Source of the DNA: an uncultured Flavobacteriales bacterium
GTDB taxonomy: Bacteria > Bacteroidota > Bacteroidia > Flavobacteriales > BACL11
Assembly (NCBI GenBank): GCA_905478185.1
Contig: CAJQHO010000004.1
Location: 1-50,949, forward strand
Length of the DNA stretch: 50,949 nt
Direction: 5' to 3'
The notes beneath the pieces are model-generated. The model had not been told where the DNA came from, ran no database searches, and saw only the letters and a program-made list of their open reading frames with translations. Made by a program: the position numbers and the translations under genes. Within the stretch, counting starts at the first letter, position 1; each line of letters begins with the position of its first letter. Shown piece after piece: positions 10,608-21,953 of the stretch.

Positions 10608-11051
10608 TTATTCAGCTATAACTTTAAAAGGCACACTTAGACTTACGGTTCTGTGTAATCTTACTTCAGCATCATAAGTACCTAAATCTTTTACTTTAGG
10701 TAGTTTTACAAATTTAGCATTTACATTATGTCCTAATCCTGCAACAATTTCAGTAAATTGTTCTGTTTTGATTGAACCAAATAATTTAGTTCCACCTTCA
10801 GCAACTTTACCTTTAAGTACAATTTCTAGTTTTGGTAATGCTTCAGCAATTTTGTTTGCTTCAGCAATTTCAGTTTCTTCTTTTTTAGTTTGTTGCTTTA
10901 AGTTTTCAGTCAAAACTTTTACAGCAGTTTCAGTAGCTAAAATTCCGTATCCTTTTGGGATAAGGTAGTTTCTTCCGTAACCATTCTTTACTGAGACGAT
11001 TTCATTTTTGAAACCTAATTTCTCAACATCTTGTTTTAATATAATATTCAT
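10608..11051 (-). CDS. rplI: 50S ribosomal protein L9
   Basis: L9 binds 23S rRNA at the base of the L1 stalk and affects frame maintenance. The 147-residue protein starts MNIILKQDVEKLGFKNEIV, the characteristic N-terminal RNA-binding domain with the GYGRNYLIP motif at about residues 24-32. A long connecting helix rich in Lys and Glu leads to the C-terminal domain. It is the last gene of rpsF-rpsR-rplI, 18 bases after rpsR, and is followed by a strong hairpin terminator. Confidence 0.97.
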   Translation of the reverse strand: MNIILKQDVEKLGFKNEIVSVKNGYGRNYLIPKGYGILATETAVKVLTENLKQQTKKEETEIAEANKIAEALPKLEIVLKGKVAEGGTKLFGSIKTEQFTEIVAGLGHNVNAKFVKLPKVKDLGTYDAEVRLHRTVSLSVPFKVIAE

Positions 11052-11069
11052 GATTCTTATATTTTATGA

Positions 11070-11336
11070 TTATTTTAAATTATCAGCTACATATGGTAAA
11101 AGTGCAATTTGTCTTGCTCTTTTTACTGATACAGCTAATCTTCTTTGGAACTTTAAAGAGTTGCCAGTAATTCTCCTTGGTAAAATCTTTCCTTGTTCGT
11201 TTAAGAAACGCATTAAAAATTCAGGGTCTTTGTAATCAATGTAATTGATTCCCATTTTCTTAAAACGGCAATATTTATTTTGATTCTTTAACTCAACATC
11301 TACAGGAGATAAATATTTGATATCTGTTTTTGCCAT
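11070..11336 (-). CDS. rpsR: 30S ribosomal protein S18
   Basis: S18 pairs with S6 on the platform of the small subunit. The 88-residue product contains the diagnostic [21 protein letters not shown] region (about residues 47-67) and the basic segment [11 protein letters not shown] near the end. It lies two bases downstream of rpsF. No ssb or priB gene is inserted between rpsF and rpsR, unlike in some other phyla. Confidence 0.97.
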   Translation of the reverse strand: MAKTDIKYLSPVDVELKNQNKYCRFKKMGINYIDYKDPEFLMRFLNEQGKILPRRITGNSLKFQRRLAVSVKRARQIALLPYVADNLK

Positions 11337-11338
11337 GA

Positions 11339-11686
11339 TTAGTTTTCTTTAGTGTTAGTACTCATTTTCTTTTTTCTTCTTTCAGCATATTCTAAAGCGA
11401 ATTTTTCTAATTTGACAGTTTGCCATCTAATTACGCGCTCATCTCTTTTGAATTCAACTTCTAAATCATTAATGATTTTTCCGTCTGCTTGAAATTCAAT
11501 CAGGTAATAAAAACCTGTTTTTTTCTTTTGGATTGTGTACTTTAATTTCTTCAACCCCCAGTTTTCCTCTTGAGTAATAGTTCCTTTGTTTGCCTTAATA
11601 TGGTCAACAAATTTCTTTACTGTTTCCTTTACCTGATCATCAGATAAAACGGGATTCATTATGAAAACAGTTTCGTAAGTGTTCAT
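11339..11686 (-). CDS. rpsF: 30S ribosomal protein S6
   Basis: S6 forms a heterodimer with S18 on 16S rRNA. The 115-residue protein begins [19 protein letters not shown], the typical first strand and helix. It contains [22 protein letters not shown] in the middle and ends with a basic, Asn/Thr-rich tail. It is the first gene of a three-gene ribosomal operon, with a good -7 box about 46 bases upstream. Its leader begins with CCGCCCG, but I could not build a convincing S6:S18-binding hairpin from it. Confidence 0.97.
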   Translation of the reverse strand: MNTYETVFIMNPVLSDDQVKETVKKFVDHIKANKGTITQEENWGLKKLKYTIQKKKTGFYYLIEFQADGKIINDLEVEFKRDERVIRWQTVKLEKFALEYAERRKKKMSTNTKEN

Positions 11687-11731
11687 CTTCTTCTTATTTT
11701 TGTTAATAAATTAATTAATTTTTACGGGCGG

Positions 11732-11739
11732 CAAATGTA
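11732..11739 (-). promoter_or_regulatory. -7 box of the rpsF operon promoter
   Basis: Minus-strand TACATTTG matches TAnnTTTG. The predicted leader is about 40 bases and is AT-rich apart from CCGCCCG directly after the box. Confidence 0.55.
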
Positions 11740-11797
11740 GTAAAAACATTCAAATTCACATAATTACTAACACATTTTAATTTAATGATTAATTTGT

Positions 11798-11826
11798 TTG
11801 ATATTTTACAATAAATATTAGTTTTG
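11798..11826 (+). promoter_or_regulatory. dnaX promoter (-33 and -7 boxes)
   Basis: TTG at 11798-11800 is followed after 18 bases by TAGTTTTG at 11819-11826, matching the Bacteroidota TTG/TAnnTTTG pair. The dnaX start lies 26 bases further on. Confidence 0.55.
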
Positions 11827-11852
11827 TCTTTCGTATTTTTAATTGAATTTTA

Positions 11853-12980
11853 ATGAGTGATTTTATTGTTTCTGCTAGGAAGTATAGGCCTACAACTTTT
11901 GATACTGTTGTTGGGCAATATTCAATTACTTCTACTTTAAAAAACGCAATTAAATCAAATCAATTAGCTCAGTCATTTTTATTTTGTGGACCTAGGGGGG
12001 TTGGTAAAACTTCTTGTGCTCGTATTTTAGCAAAAACTATAAATTGCGAAAATATTACTGATAATGTGGATGCTTGTAATGAGTGTGTTTCTTGTAAATC
12101 CTTTAATGAAAATGCGTCATTCAATGTTCACGAGTTAGATGCTGCTTCTAATAATTCAGTTGATGATATTCGAACGTTAGTGGATCAGGTAAGGTTTGCT
12201 CCTCAAGTTGGAGAATACAACATCTATATTATTGATGAGGTTCATATGCTATCAGCTCAAGCTTTTAATGCTTTTTTAAAGACTTTAGAAGAACCTCCAA
12301 AGCATGCTAAATTCATTTTAGCAACTACTGAAAAACATAAAATTATCCCTACTATTTTGTCAAGATGTCAAATTTTTGATTTTAAGAGAGTAGGAGTAAA
12401 TGATATTGCTGGGCACTTGGGTTTTGTTGCAAAAAGTGAAGGTGTAACAGCTGAGAGTGAGGCATTGCATTTAATTGCGCAAAAGTCTGATGGTGCAATG
12501 AGGGATTCTCTGTCATTATTTGATAGGTTAATTTCTTTTTCAGATAAAACTTTAACTTATAAAGGAGTAATAGAGCATCTTAATATTTTAGATTATGATT
12601 ACTATTTTAAGGTGACAGATTATCTTTTAACTAATGATATTAAAGAATTATTAAATATCTTTAATGAGATTTTAGATAATGGTTTTGATGGACATCATTT
12701 TATAAATGGTTTAGCTGAACATCTAAGAGATTTATTGGTGTCGAAAGATGCTAGTACAATTAAGCTTTTGGAAAAAGGGGAGGCTTTGCAAGCGAGATAC
12801 TTGGATCAGTCTAAAAAATGTGAGCTTCCTTTTTTAATAGAGGCATTAGAGCTTTGTAATGAATGTGATGTTCAGTATAAAACTTCAAATAATCAAAGGT
12901 TGTTAGTCGAATTGATACTAATGAGAATATCATCAATCAATTTTTTATCGGCTCAAAAAAAAAATCTAAACATTTCATAG
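11853..12980 (+). CDS. dnaX: DNA polymerase III gamma subunit (zero-frame product of dnaX)
   Basis: Without slippage the ribosome ends at TAG 14 bases after the A run, giving 375 residues. This comprises the AAA+ domains I-II and the oligomerisation domain III, plus a five-residue unique tail (NLNIS). In E. coli a gamma truncated to about residue 373 is a fully active clamp loader, so the length fits a functional short form. It shares everything up to residue 370 with tau. Whether both forms exist in the cell must be shown experimentally. Confidence 0.65.
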   Translation: MSDFIVSARKYRPTTFDTVVGQYSITSTLKNAIKSNQLAQSFLFCGPRGVGKTSCARILAKTINCENITDNVDACNECVSCKSFNENASFNVHELDAASNNSVDDIRTLVDQVRFAPQVGEYNIYIIDEVHMLSAQAFNAFLKTLEEPPKHAKFILATTEKHKIIPTILSRCQIFDFKRVGVNDIAGHLGFVAKSEGVTAESEALHLIAQKSDGAMRDSLSLFDRLISFSDKTLTYKGVIEHLNILDYDYYFKVTDYLLTNDIKELLNIFNEILDNGFDGHHFINGLAEHLRDLLVSKDASTIKLLEKGEALQARYLDQSKKCELPFLIEALELCNECDVQYKTSNNQRLLVELILMRISSINFLSAQKKNLNIS

Positions 12981-13600
12981 TTACTCTAAATGATGCGGAA
13001 AAGGAGGTTTTTGTTGAAAAAATCAATCAAAATCAGCAAGAAACTCCAAAAATAGTAATAGAACAGAAAGAAAGTAAAGTTGAAATTGCTGAGGAATTAA
13101 AAAACAAACCTAAAAGCAGAATTGTTTTAGGTAGAAGTAAGAAATCATCAATGATTTCAATTAATAGTTCATTTAAATCTGAAAAGGAAAAAACTGAAGA
13201 AAAAGAAGTAGATATCTCTTCTTTAAGATCTAATGATTTTACTGAAACACAATTGTTAAAATTCTGGAAGGAATTAATAGTTTTTGTAAAAGAACAAGGA
13301 AAATCTAATCTTGGAATTACATTAGGAGTCCATCCTGTTAAATTATTGGCTAATTATCTAGTAGAACTTCCTTTAAGTAATGCGGCTCAGCAGGAAATGA
13401 TTGCTGAAGAAAAATACATGATTCTTGAGTTTTTGAGAAATAAATTGGAGAATGATAAGTTAGAGATAACAACAAAAATTATTGAAGTAGAAAATAATAA
13501 TATTCCTTATACTAATAAAGATAAATTTAAAAAGATGTTGGAAGAAAATCCTCATCTTGAAACATTAAGAATAAAACTAGGGCTTGACCCAGATTACTAA
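11853..13600 (+). CDS. dnaX: DNA polymerase III tau subunit, made by -1 slippage
   Basis: Tau is the full-length clamp-loader ATPase that also tethers polymerase and helicase. Reading is interrupted at ten A residues (12955-12964). A -1 shift there joins residues 1-370 to a second frame that stays open to 13600, giving 582 residues, a normal tau length for the phylum. The shared part has a Walker A GPRGVGKT (46-53), a four-Cys zinc module (Cys65, 75, 78, 81), Walker B IIDEVHML and the SRC motif LSRCQIF. The second frame gives a Lys/Glu-rich linker and a C-terminal domain (QLLKFWKELIVFVKEQGK) that belongs to tau. The split is either programmed or a homopolymer sequencing error; the position at the domain III boundary favours programming. 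Confidence 0.8.
12955..12964 (+). other. Homopolymeric A10 slippage site in dnaX
   Basis: Ten consecutive A lie at the junction between the gamma-coding part and the tau-specific frame, six codons before the gamma stop. Transcriptional slippage on a run of nine A is the known way Thermus thermophilus makes gamma and tau, and E. coli uses ribosomal -1 shifting on A6G. A weak hairpin (CATTT 12971-12975 with AAATG 12988-12992) encloses the stop; it is too weak to count as a clear stimulator. Confidence 0.65.
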
Positions 13601-13616
13601 CCAAAATCAAATTAAT

Positions 13617-16547
13617 ATGAAACCAAAACAAATTTTAACCTTTGCGCTAATTATAGGAGCTATTGCTTATTTCGCGCTTAACGCAACCAAACAAATGAAA
13701 AAAATAGAAAATAATTATGAAGAAGTAAAAAATGATCCTTTAAAAGCTAGAATTTATACGCTCGATAACGGACTTAAAGTTTACTTAACTTCATATGCTG
13801 ATGCTCCTAGAGTACAGACTAACATTGCAGTTCGTGCGGGTAGTAAAAATGATCCTGCTGATGCAACAGGTTTAGCTCATTATTTAGAGCATATGTTATT
13901 TAAAGGAACTGATGTTTATGGTTCCCTTGATTTTGAAAAAGAAGCTCCAATGTTGGATAAAATTGAAGCTCTTTATGAAGAATATCGCTCTTATGAAATG
14001 AGTGATACAGAAAATAGAGATAGAATCTGGGCTCAAATTGATTCAATTTCTGGTGAGGCAGCAAAATTTGCTATTGCTAATGAGTATGATAAAATGGTAA
14101 GTGGCTTAGGTGCAAAAGGAACAAATGCATATACATCAAACGAAAAAACAGTTTATATTAATGATATTCCATCAAACCAAATTGAAAAATGGTTAAAATT
14201 AGAAGCAGAGCGTTTCCGTTATCCTGTGTTTAGATTATTCCATACAGAGTTAGAGGCAGTATATGAAGAAAAAAATATAAGTTTAGATAATGATGGAAGA
14301 AAGATGTTTGAAGCTTTACTTGATGGTTTGTTTCCAACACACCAATACGGACAGCAAACAACAATCGGTACAGTTGAACATTTAAAAAATCCTTCTTTAA
14401 CTGAAATTAGAAAATATTTTAACAAATACTATGTGCCAAATAATATGGCGATCTGTCTTTCAGGTGATTTTGATTATGATGAAACAATTGAGTTGATTAA
14501 TAAGTATTGGGGAACTTTTGAAAGAAAAGATGATCCAACTTTTGATGTGATTCAAGAATCTCCTATTGCTGAGCCAGTTTACGCTGAGGTGTATGGACCA
14601 GAAGCAGAAAGGTTATATATTGGTTTTCGTTTTGATGGTGCAAATACTGAAGATGCAAAAATGTTAACTATGGTTGATATGGTGCTTTCTAATTCTGCAG
14701 CAGGACTTATTGATTTAAATTTAAACCAAGCACAAGAATTAATTGGTGGAGGATGTTTTCCTTATGTGTTGGAGGATTATTCTATGCACGGATTTTATGG
14801 TAGTCCAAAACAAGGACAGACTTTAGAAGAAGTAAAAGATTTATTATTAGCACAAATTGAGGATGTTAAAGCGGGTAATTTTCCTGATTGGTTAGTGGAT
14901 GCAATTATTTCTGATTTGAAACTAAATCAGACTAAAAAGTTAGAAAGTAATAGTGGTAGAGCAAATGAATTTGTTGATGCTTTTACTTTAGGAATTTCTT
15001 GGGAAGACCATCAAAATGAAATGGCAGAACTTGAGAAAGTAACTAAACAAGATATTATTGATTTTGCAAATGCTAAATATGCTGATAATTATGTAGTAGT
15101 TTACAAAAGAGCTGGTGAAGATAAATCTGTAATAAAAGTAACTAAACCTGCAATCACTCCTGTAAGTGTAAATAGAGAAGATCAGTCAGAATTTTTAGCT
15201 AACATATTAGCTGAAGAAGTAAAAGATATTGAGCCAGTATTTTTAGATTTTGAAAATGATATTCAAAAATCAAATGTTGGAGATGTTGAACTTTTTTACA
15301 AAGAAAACACTGAGAACGAAAGATTTAAGTTGAACTACATTTTAGAGATGGGTAAAGACCATGATGTAAAGCTAAAATTAGCGGTTGATTACTTAAAGTA
15401 TTTAGGTACAGATGCTATGTCTCCTTCTCAAAAGGAAGAAGAGTTTTATAAGTTAGGTTGTGATTTATCAGTAAATTGTGGTTCTGAAAAAACTACCATA
15501 ACTTTAAGCGGACTAGCAAATAATTTTGATGAATCTGTTGCTTTGTTTGAGCAAATTTTAGCTGGTGCAGTTGCTGATGATGAGGCACTTGAAAACTTAA
15601 AATTAAGTGAGCTTAAAGGAAGAAATGATGCAAAGCTAAACAAGCAAATCATCCTTTGGAGAGCAATGGGAAGTTATGCTAAGTATGGTGATAATTCTTC
15701 TTTCAGAAATATTTTATCAGAAGGAGATTTAAGTAATGTTACTTCAGCTGAATTAGTTGATTTGATTCATAACTTAACTTCTTATGAGCATAAGATTATG
15801 TATTACGGACCAGAACCAATAAATAAAGTTGCTTCTGATTTAGAGAAATTGCATGCAAATAAATCAGGGTTAAAAATGATTCCTTCTAAAAATGAATTTA
15901 TTGAACAGCCAATGGATAAGCCAATGGTTTATGTAGTTGATTATGACATGAAACAAGCTGAGGTAATGATGCTTGCAAAAGGCGCTAAGTTAAACATGAA
16001 TGAGTATCCTCAAATAAGATTTCATAATGAGTATTTTGGTGGAGGAATGAGTTCTATTGTATTCCAAGAAATGAGAGAATCTAAAGCTTTGGCTTATTCA
16101 GTTTACAGTACTTATACCATACCAAATGATAAAGATGACTCTCATTATTTAATGAGCTATATTGGTACGCAATCTGATAAATTAGGTGAGGCTCTGATTG
16201 GTATGAATGAGCTTTTGGAAACTATGCCAGAAGCTGAAACTAATATGGCTAATGCAAAAGAAGCTATTGAGCAAAAAATAAGAACTGAAAGATTAACTAA
16301 ATCTAAAGTATTAACTGAGTATTTAAAAGCTGAGAAGATTGGGGTGACCCATGATATTAGAAAAGATATGTATGATGCACTTCCTACTTTTGATATGAAT
16401 ACTTTACAGGATTTCCATAATTCACATATTTCAGGAACTAACAGAGTGGTTATGGTTCTAGGATCTAAAGAAGATTTAGATTTAGAAGTATTAAAAGCGT
16501 ATGGTGAAATAGTTCACTTAACATTAGAAGATGTATTTGGGTATTAA
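13617..16547 (+). CDS. M16-family zinc metallopeptidase (pitrilysin/insulinase-like), membrane-anchored
   Basis: This 976-residue protein begins with a hydrophobic segment (QILTFALIIGAIAYFAL) that should anchor it in the inner membrane or act as a signal. The inverted zinc motif HxxEH is present as His88-Tyr-Leu-Glu91-His92, and the third ligand is probably in VYEEKNISLDN about 120 residues later. A second, inactive M16 repeat fills the C-terminal half, containing YFGGGMSSIVFQEMRESKALAY. The start is ATG at 13617; an upstream in-frame TTG inside dnaX is rejected. The gene follows dnaX by 16 bases and precedes icd by 24 bases. It probably degrades peptides in the periplasm, but the substrate is unknown. 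Confidence 0.9.
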   Translation: MKPKQILTFALIIGAIAYFALNATKQMKKIENNYEEVKNDPLKARIYTLDNGLKVYLTSYADAPRVQTNIAVRAGSKNDPADATGLAHYLEHMLFKGTDVYGSLDFEKEAPMLDKIEALYEEYRSYEMSDTENRDRIWAQIDSISGEAAKFAIANEYDKMVSGLGAKGTNAYTSNEKTVYINDIPSNQIEKWLKLEAERFRYPVFRLFHTELEAVYEEKNISLDNDGRKMFEALLDGLFPTHQYGQQTTIGTVEHLKNPSLTEIRKYFNKYYVPNNMAICLSGDFDYDETIELINKYWGTFERKDDPTFDVIQESPIAEPVYAEVYGPEAERLYIGFRFDGANTEDAKMLTMVDMVLSNSAAGLIDLNLNQAQELIGGGCFPYVLEDYSMHGFYGSPKQGQTLEEVKDLLLAQIEDVKAGNFPDWLVDAIISDLKLNQTKKLESNSGRANEFVDAFTLGISWEDHQNEMAELEKVTKQDIIDFANAKYADNYVVVYKRAGEDKSVIKVTKPAITPVSVNREDQSEFLANILAEEVKDIEPVFLDFENDIQKSNVGDVELFYKENTENERFKLNYILEMGKDHDVKLKLAVDYLKYLGTDAMSPSQKEEEFYKLGCDLSVNCGSEKTTITLSGLANNFDESVALFEQILAGAVADDEALENLKLSELKGRNDAKLNKQIILWRAMGSYAKYGDNSSFRNILSEGDLSNVTSAELVDLIHNLTSYEHKIMYYGPEPINKVASDLEKLHANKSGLKMIPSKNEFIEQPMDKPMVYVVDYDMKQAEVMMLAKGAKLNMNEYPQIRFHNEYFGGGMSSIVFQEMRESKALAYSVYSTYTIPNDKDDSHYLMSYIGTQSDKLGEALIGMNELLETMPEAETNMANAKEAIEQKIRTERLTKSKVLTEYLKAEKIGVTHDIRKDMYDALPTFDMNTLQDFHNSHISGTNRVVMVLGSKEDLDLEVLKAYGEIVHLTLEDVFGY

Positions 16548-16556
16548 AAAAGATAG

Positions 16557-18797
<2,241 letters not shown>

Positions 18798-18821
18798 TTT
18801 AAATTATTAGTTTTAGATTTT

Positions 18822-18849
18822 AAAAGCCGAGTATATGCTCGGTTTTTTT
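18822..18849 (+). terminator. Bidirectional terminator between icd and the RecD-like helicase
   Basis: GCCGAG at 18826-18831 pairs with CTCGGT at 18838-18843 (one G-T pair), with flanking A4 and T7 runs. It resembles the rplI terminator in sequence. The helicase stop codon lies directly beyond it, so both convergent genes can use it. Confidence 0.8.
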
Positions 18850-18851
18850 AA

Positions 18852-20252
18852 TTAAAAAAACTCTTGCTTAAAATTAATTAAGTATAATTTGTTACTTGCT
18901 CTAGTCATAGCAGTGTAAAGCCATCTTAAATAAGATTTATCTAACATATCCTCAGTAAAATATCCTAAGTCAATAAATACATTTTCCCATTGCCCTCCTT
19001 GTGATTTGTGGCAGGTAATGGCATAGGCGAATTTTATCTGTAGGGCATTAAAGAATTCATCTTCCTTAATTCTTTTGTTGAGTTCTTTTTGTCCTTTGTA
19101 GTCTTTTGCAACTTCTTTGTAAAGATGTTGGTATTGGTCGTAAGTTATTGCTGGGCTTTCACTAGTTAGCGTGTCTAAAAGGACTATCACATCAAGTGAT
19201 TTCTCATCAGGATAATCCACCATTTGTACACTTGCTCTTGCAAACCGGAAACCATAGCGTTCAATTCTATCAGTAATTTTAATTACTTCTACTATATCTC
19301 CATTGGCAATAAATCCTGCTTTGCTACTATCATCAAGCCAAAAGTAGTTATTACGAACAATCATAAGCATATCTCCTGCAGAAATTTCATCTTCTTGCCA
19401 CCTAATTTTTGCTCGTATTTGTTGGTTGTATTGGTTGGCTCTTTTATTGGAACGGCAAAGTACAGTTGTGCTGTTTACTCCATCATTACTGTAGGCACTT
19501 TCCAGTGTATCTTGTAAATCCTCACCAGTATTTAGGCGAATAACTTCTGAGTTTGTTTTTAGCTGAGGATAAGAATAATCATTGGTTGAAATCTTATCCC
19601 TTAATGCAGTTGCATTTTCTAATATAAGGGAGTCATTTTTTTGCCTTACTACTTGCGTAAGTTCTCGGCAAATTACTTGCTTTGAGTATTTGCGCTCCAA
19701 TCCCTCTTCCTCTAAGGCTGGGCTAATATCTAAATGTACTGGAGGAAGTTGGGCTGTATCTCCAATCAAAATAAGTTTGCAATCACTTCCATTATAAACA
19801 TATTCAATCAAATCATCTAGCAATGATCTGTTCCCAAAACCTTTGTCAGAATTCTCAGCAATCATTGATGCTTCATCAACAATAAAGATGGTATTGCTGT
19901 GCGTATTGTCCTTTAAAGTTATGTAAGTATTACCGCTTTTATTGGTTCTTATCCAGTATATTTTTTTGTGAATGGTGCTTGCAGCTTTCTTGGAATATTT
20001 CCCTAATACTTTTGCTGACCTTCCTGTTGGTGCCATAAGTACTGAGCGTTTTCCTAGAACAGGTAATGATTTTACCAAAGTAGAAACAAGAGTTGTTTTG
20101 CCTGTTCCTGCATATCCTTTTAACATAAAAATCGAACGATTTCCAATTGTTGCTACAAAGTCAGCAATATCAGTAAATAATTCATCTTGCTCTTTGGTGG
20201 GAGTAAAAGGAAAATGTAATCTAAGTTTGTCTTGCAATTTTTGGCTTTTCAT
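18852..20252 (-). CDS. RecD-like ATP-dependent DNA helicase (superfamily 1)
   Basis: The 466-residue protein carries Walker A GYAGTGKT (46-53), Walker B IFIVDEASM, and motif III-like LILIGDTAQLPPV. A UvrD-C2-type C-terminal motif reads AITCHKSQGGQWENVFIDL, followed by LYTAMTRAS. This is the RecD/Pif1-like architecture without the long RecB-binding or N-terminal extension of RecD2. It probably unwinds DNA 5' to 3' in repair or replication. It starts directly after the murB stop codon (TAA ATG), so it is co-transcribed with cell-envelope genes. Confidence 0.88.
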   Translation of the reverse strand: MKSQKLQDKLRLHFPFTPTKEQDELFTDIADFVATIGNRSIFMLKGYAGTGKTTLVSTLVKSLPVLGKRSVLMAPTGRSAKVLGKYSKKAASTIHKKIYWIRTNKSGNTYITLKDNTHSNTIFIVDEASMIAENSDKGFGNRSLLDDLIEYVYNGSDCKLILIGDTAQLPPVHLDISPALEEEGLERKYSKQVICRELTQVVRQKNDSLILENATALRDKISTNDYSYPQLKTNSEVIRLNTGEDLQDTLESAYSNDGVNSTTVLCRSNKRANQYNQQIRAKIRWQEDEISAGDMLMIVRNNYFWLDDSSKAGFIANGDIVEVIKITDRIERYGFRFARASVQMVDYPDEKSLDVIVLLDTLTSESPAITYDQYQHLYKEVAKDYKGQKELNKRIKEDEFFNALQIKFAYAITCHKSQGGQWENVFIDLGYFTEDMLDKSYLRWLYTAMTRASNKLYLINFKQEFF

Positions 20253-21269
20253 TTAAATGAAATTTACTTCTGCCTCTATGCTAATTCCATATTTTTCTAA
20301 AATTACTTCTTGCACTAATTCTGATAAATTGATAATGTCCTGTCCGCTTGCATTGTTGTAGTTTACAAGTACTAATGCTTGATTTTTATGCACTCCTGCA
20401 TCTCCTTTTCTGTATCCTTTTAGTCCAGCATTATCTATTAGCCAGCCAGCTGCCACTTTGGTTTCTGTGTCAGCCATTTTGTAACCAACTATATTTGGGA
20501 ATTCTTTTTGTAATTCTTCAAACCTTTCACTACTAATTATTGGATTTTTAAAGAAACTCCCACTATTTCCAATTTCAGATGGGTTAGGTAATTTTCTATT
20601 TCTTATATTTATTACTGCATCTGCAATGTTTTTAGGATTTGCTTCTAGGTTAAGAGTTTTTAATTCTCCTTCAATTGCTCCGTAAGTAGTTTTGTTAAGT
20701 GGTGTTTTACTTAATTTGAATTCTACTTTTGTAATGATGAATTTGTTTTTCAGTTCTTCTTTGAAGATTGAGTTTCTATATTCAAAATTACAATCTTCAT
20801 TACTAAAAGTTTTTATTTCTTGTGTTGAAATTTCTAGTGCTGTTACTTTATGTATTGTTTCTTTTACTTCCATGCCGTAAGCACCAATATTTTGAATAGG
20901 GCTTGCTCCAACTGTTCCTGGTATAAGTGCTAAATTTTCAACTCCTGATAGCTCTTGACTTACACTCCACATTACAAATTCATGCCAATTTACGCCACCA
21001 CCAACTTCCACAATTATATTATTGTCATTGTCTTCTAAAATGCAAATTCCAATGATTTTATGTTGCATCATTAGTCCATCATAATCTTGCGTTAATAATA
21101 TATTGGATCCACCTCCAAGTATAAATGTTTTGTTGTTTTTATAAATGTTTGAGTTTAGGATGTCCTTTAACTCTAAAACAGAATCAAATTCAGTAAAAAA
21201 CTTTGCTTTGGCATTTATTCCAAAAGTATTGAGCTTTTTTAATGAGAAGTTTTCTTCAAACTTGCCCAT
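20253..21269 (-). CDS. murB: UDP-N-acetylmuramate dehydrogenase
   Basis: MurB reduces enolpyruvyl-UDP-GlcNAc to UDP-MurNAc in the cytoplasm, using FAD and NADPH. The 338-residue protein is of the type I (E. coli-like) length. It starts with NFSLKKLNTFGINAKA. FAD-binding residues lie in FILGGGSNILL (about 49-59) and ENLALIPGTVGASPIQNIGAYG. The catalytic Ser lies in GNSGSFFKNP near residue 230. It abuts the FtsE-like gene upstream (stop and start adjacent) and the helicase gene downstream. Confidence 0.96.
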   Translation of the reverse strand: MGKFEENFSLKKLNTFGINAKAKFFTEFDSVLELKDILNSNIYKNNKTFILGGGSNILLTQDYDGLMMQHKIIGICILEDNDNNIIVEVGGGVNWHEFVMWSVSQELSGVENLALIPGTVGASPIQNIGAYGMEVKETIHKVTALEISTQEIKTFSNEDCNFEYRNSIFKEELKNKFIITKVEFKLSKTPLNKTTYGAIEGELKTLNLEANPKNIADAVINIRNRKLPNPSEIGNSGSFFKNPIISSERFEELQKEFPNIVGYKMADTETKVAAGWLIDNAGLKGYRKGDAGVHKNQALVLVNYNNASGQDIINLSELVQEVILEKYGISIEAEVNFI

Positions 21270-21953
21270 TTATAAAGTGTTAGAGTCAATATCAATAACT
21301 TTATTTTCAGCACACTTAATTGTTCTTGCACTATATTTTTTTATTATTGAATAATCATGAGTTGCAATAAGGATAGTTGTTCCTTTTGCATTAATTTCTT
21401 TTAATAATTCAATAATTTTTTCTGATTTTTCAGGGTCTAGATTTCCTGTTGGTTCATCAGCTAATATTAACTCTGGATGATTTAGTAAAGCTCGTGCTAT
21501 TGCACCTCTTTGTTGCTCCCCTCCTGATAATTCGTAAGGCATTTTGTCTGTTACTCCACTTAAGTGAACGCTATCTAATACCTCATCTATTCTGGCTTTA
21601 ATTTCAGCTTTGTTTTTCCAGCCAGTTGCTTTAAGTACGAATTCTAAGTTGTCAAATACATTTCTATCTGTTAGTAATTGAAAATCTTGAAATACAATCC
21701 CTAACTTTCTTCTTAAAGTTGGAATTTCTTTCTGTTTGATTTTAGTTAATTCAATGTCAGCAACAGTTATATTTCCTGCATCTACTTTTAGCTCACCATA
21801 AAGCGCTTTTAGTAATGAACTTTTTCCGCTACCTGTTTCTCCTATAAGATAAAGGAATTCTCCGTTCTCAATTTTTAAAGTAATATTGCTAAATACTTGG
21901 TGGTTCATTTGGCGTATATCAACACCCTCTAGGCTAATAATATTATTGTTCAT
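21270..21953 (-). CDS. ftsE: FtsE-like ABC transporter ATP-binding protein
   Basis: This 227-residue ATPase has Walker A GETGSGKSS, signature LSGGEQQRGAIARALL, Walker B LILADEPTGNLD and the H-loop ATHD. The sequence resembles FtsE, which with FtsX controls peptidoglycan hydrolases at the division septum. LolD-type ATPases are close relatives, and no FtsX permease is adjacent, so the symbol is a family-level call. The start is ATG at 21953, inside the end of the upstream 72-residue gene (11-base overlap). Its place directly before murB agrees with a cell-wall role. Confidence 0.8.
   Translation of the reverse strand: MNNNIISLEGVDIRQMNHQVFSNITLKIENGEFLYLIGETGSGKSSLLKALYGELKVDAGNITVADIELTKIKQKEIPTLRRKLGIVFQDFQLLTDRNVFDNLEFVLKATGWKNKAEIKARIDEVLDSVHLSGVTDKMPYELSGGEQQRGAIARALLNHPELILADEPTGNLDPEKSEKIIELLKEINAKGTTILIATHDYSIIKKYSARTIKCAENKVIDIDSNTL

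Noticed and set aside
11687-11739. S6:S18-binding autoregulatory leader before rpsF
   Set aside because: CCGCCCG is present right after the -7 box, but I could not find a convincing stem that presents a CCG bulge; the leader is otherwise nearly all A and T.
13001-13007. AAGGAGG downstream of the dnaX A run as a Shine-Dalgarno-type frameshift stimulator
   Set aside because: Known stimulators of this kind lie upstream of the slippery site, and Bacteroidota ribosomes make little use of Shine-Dalgarno pairing.
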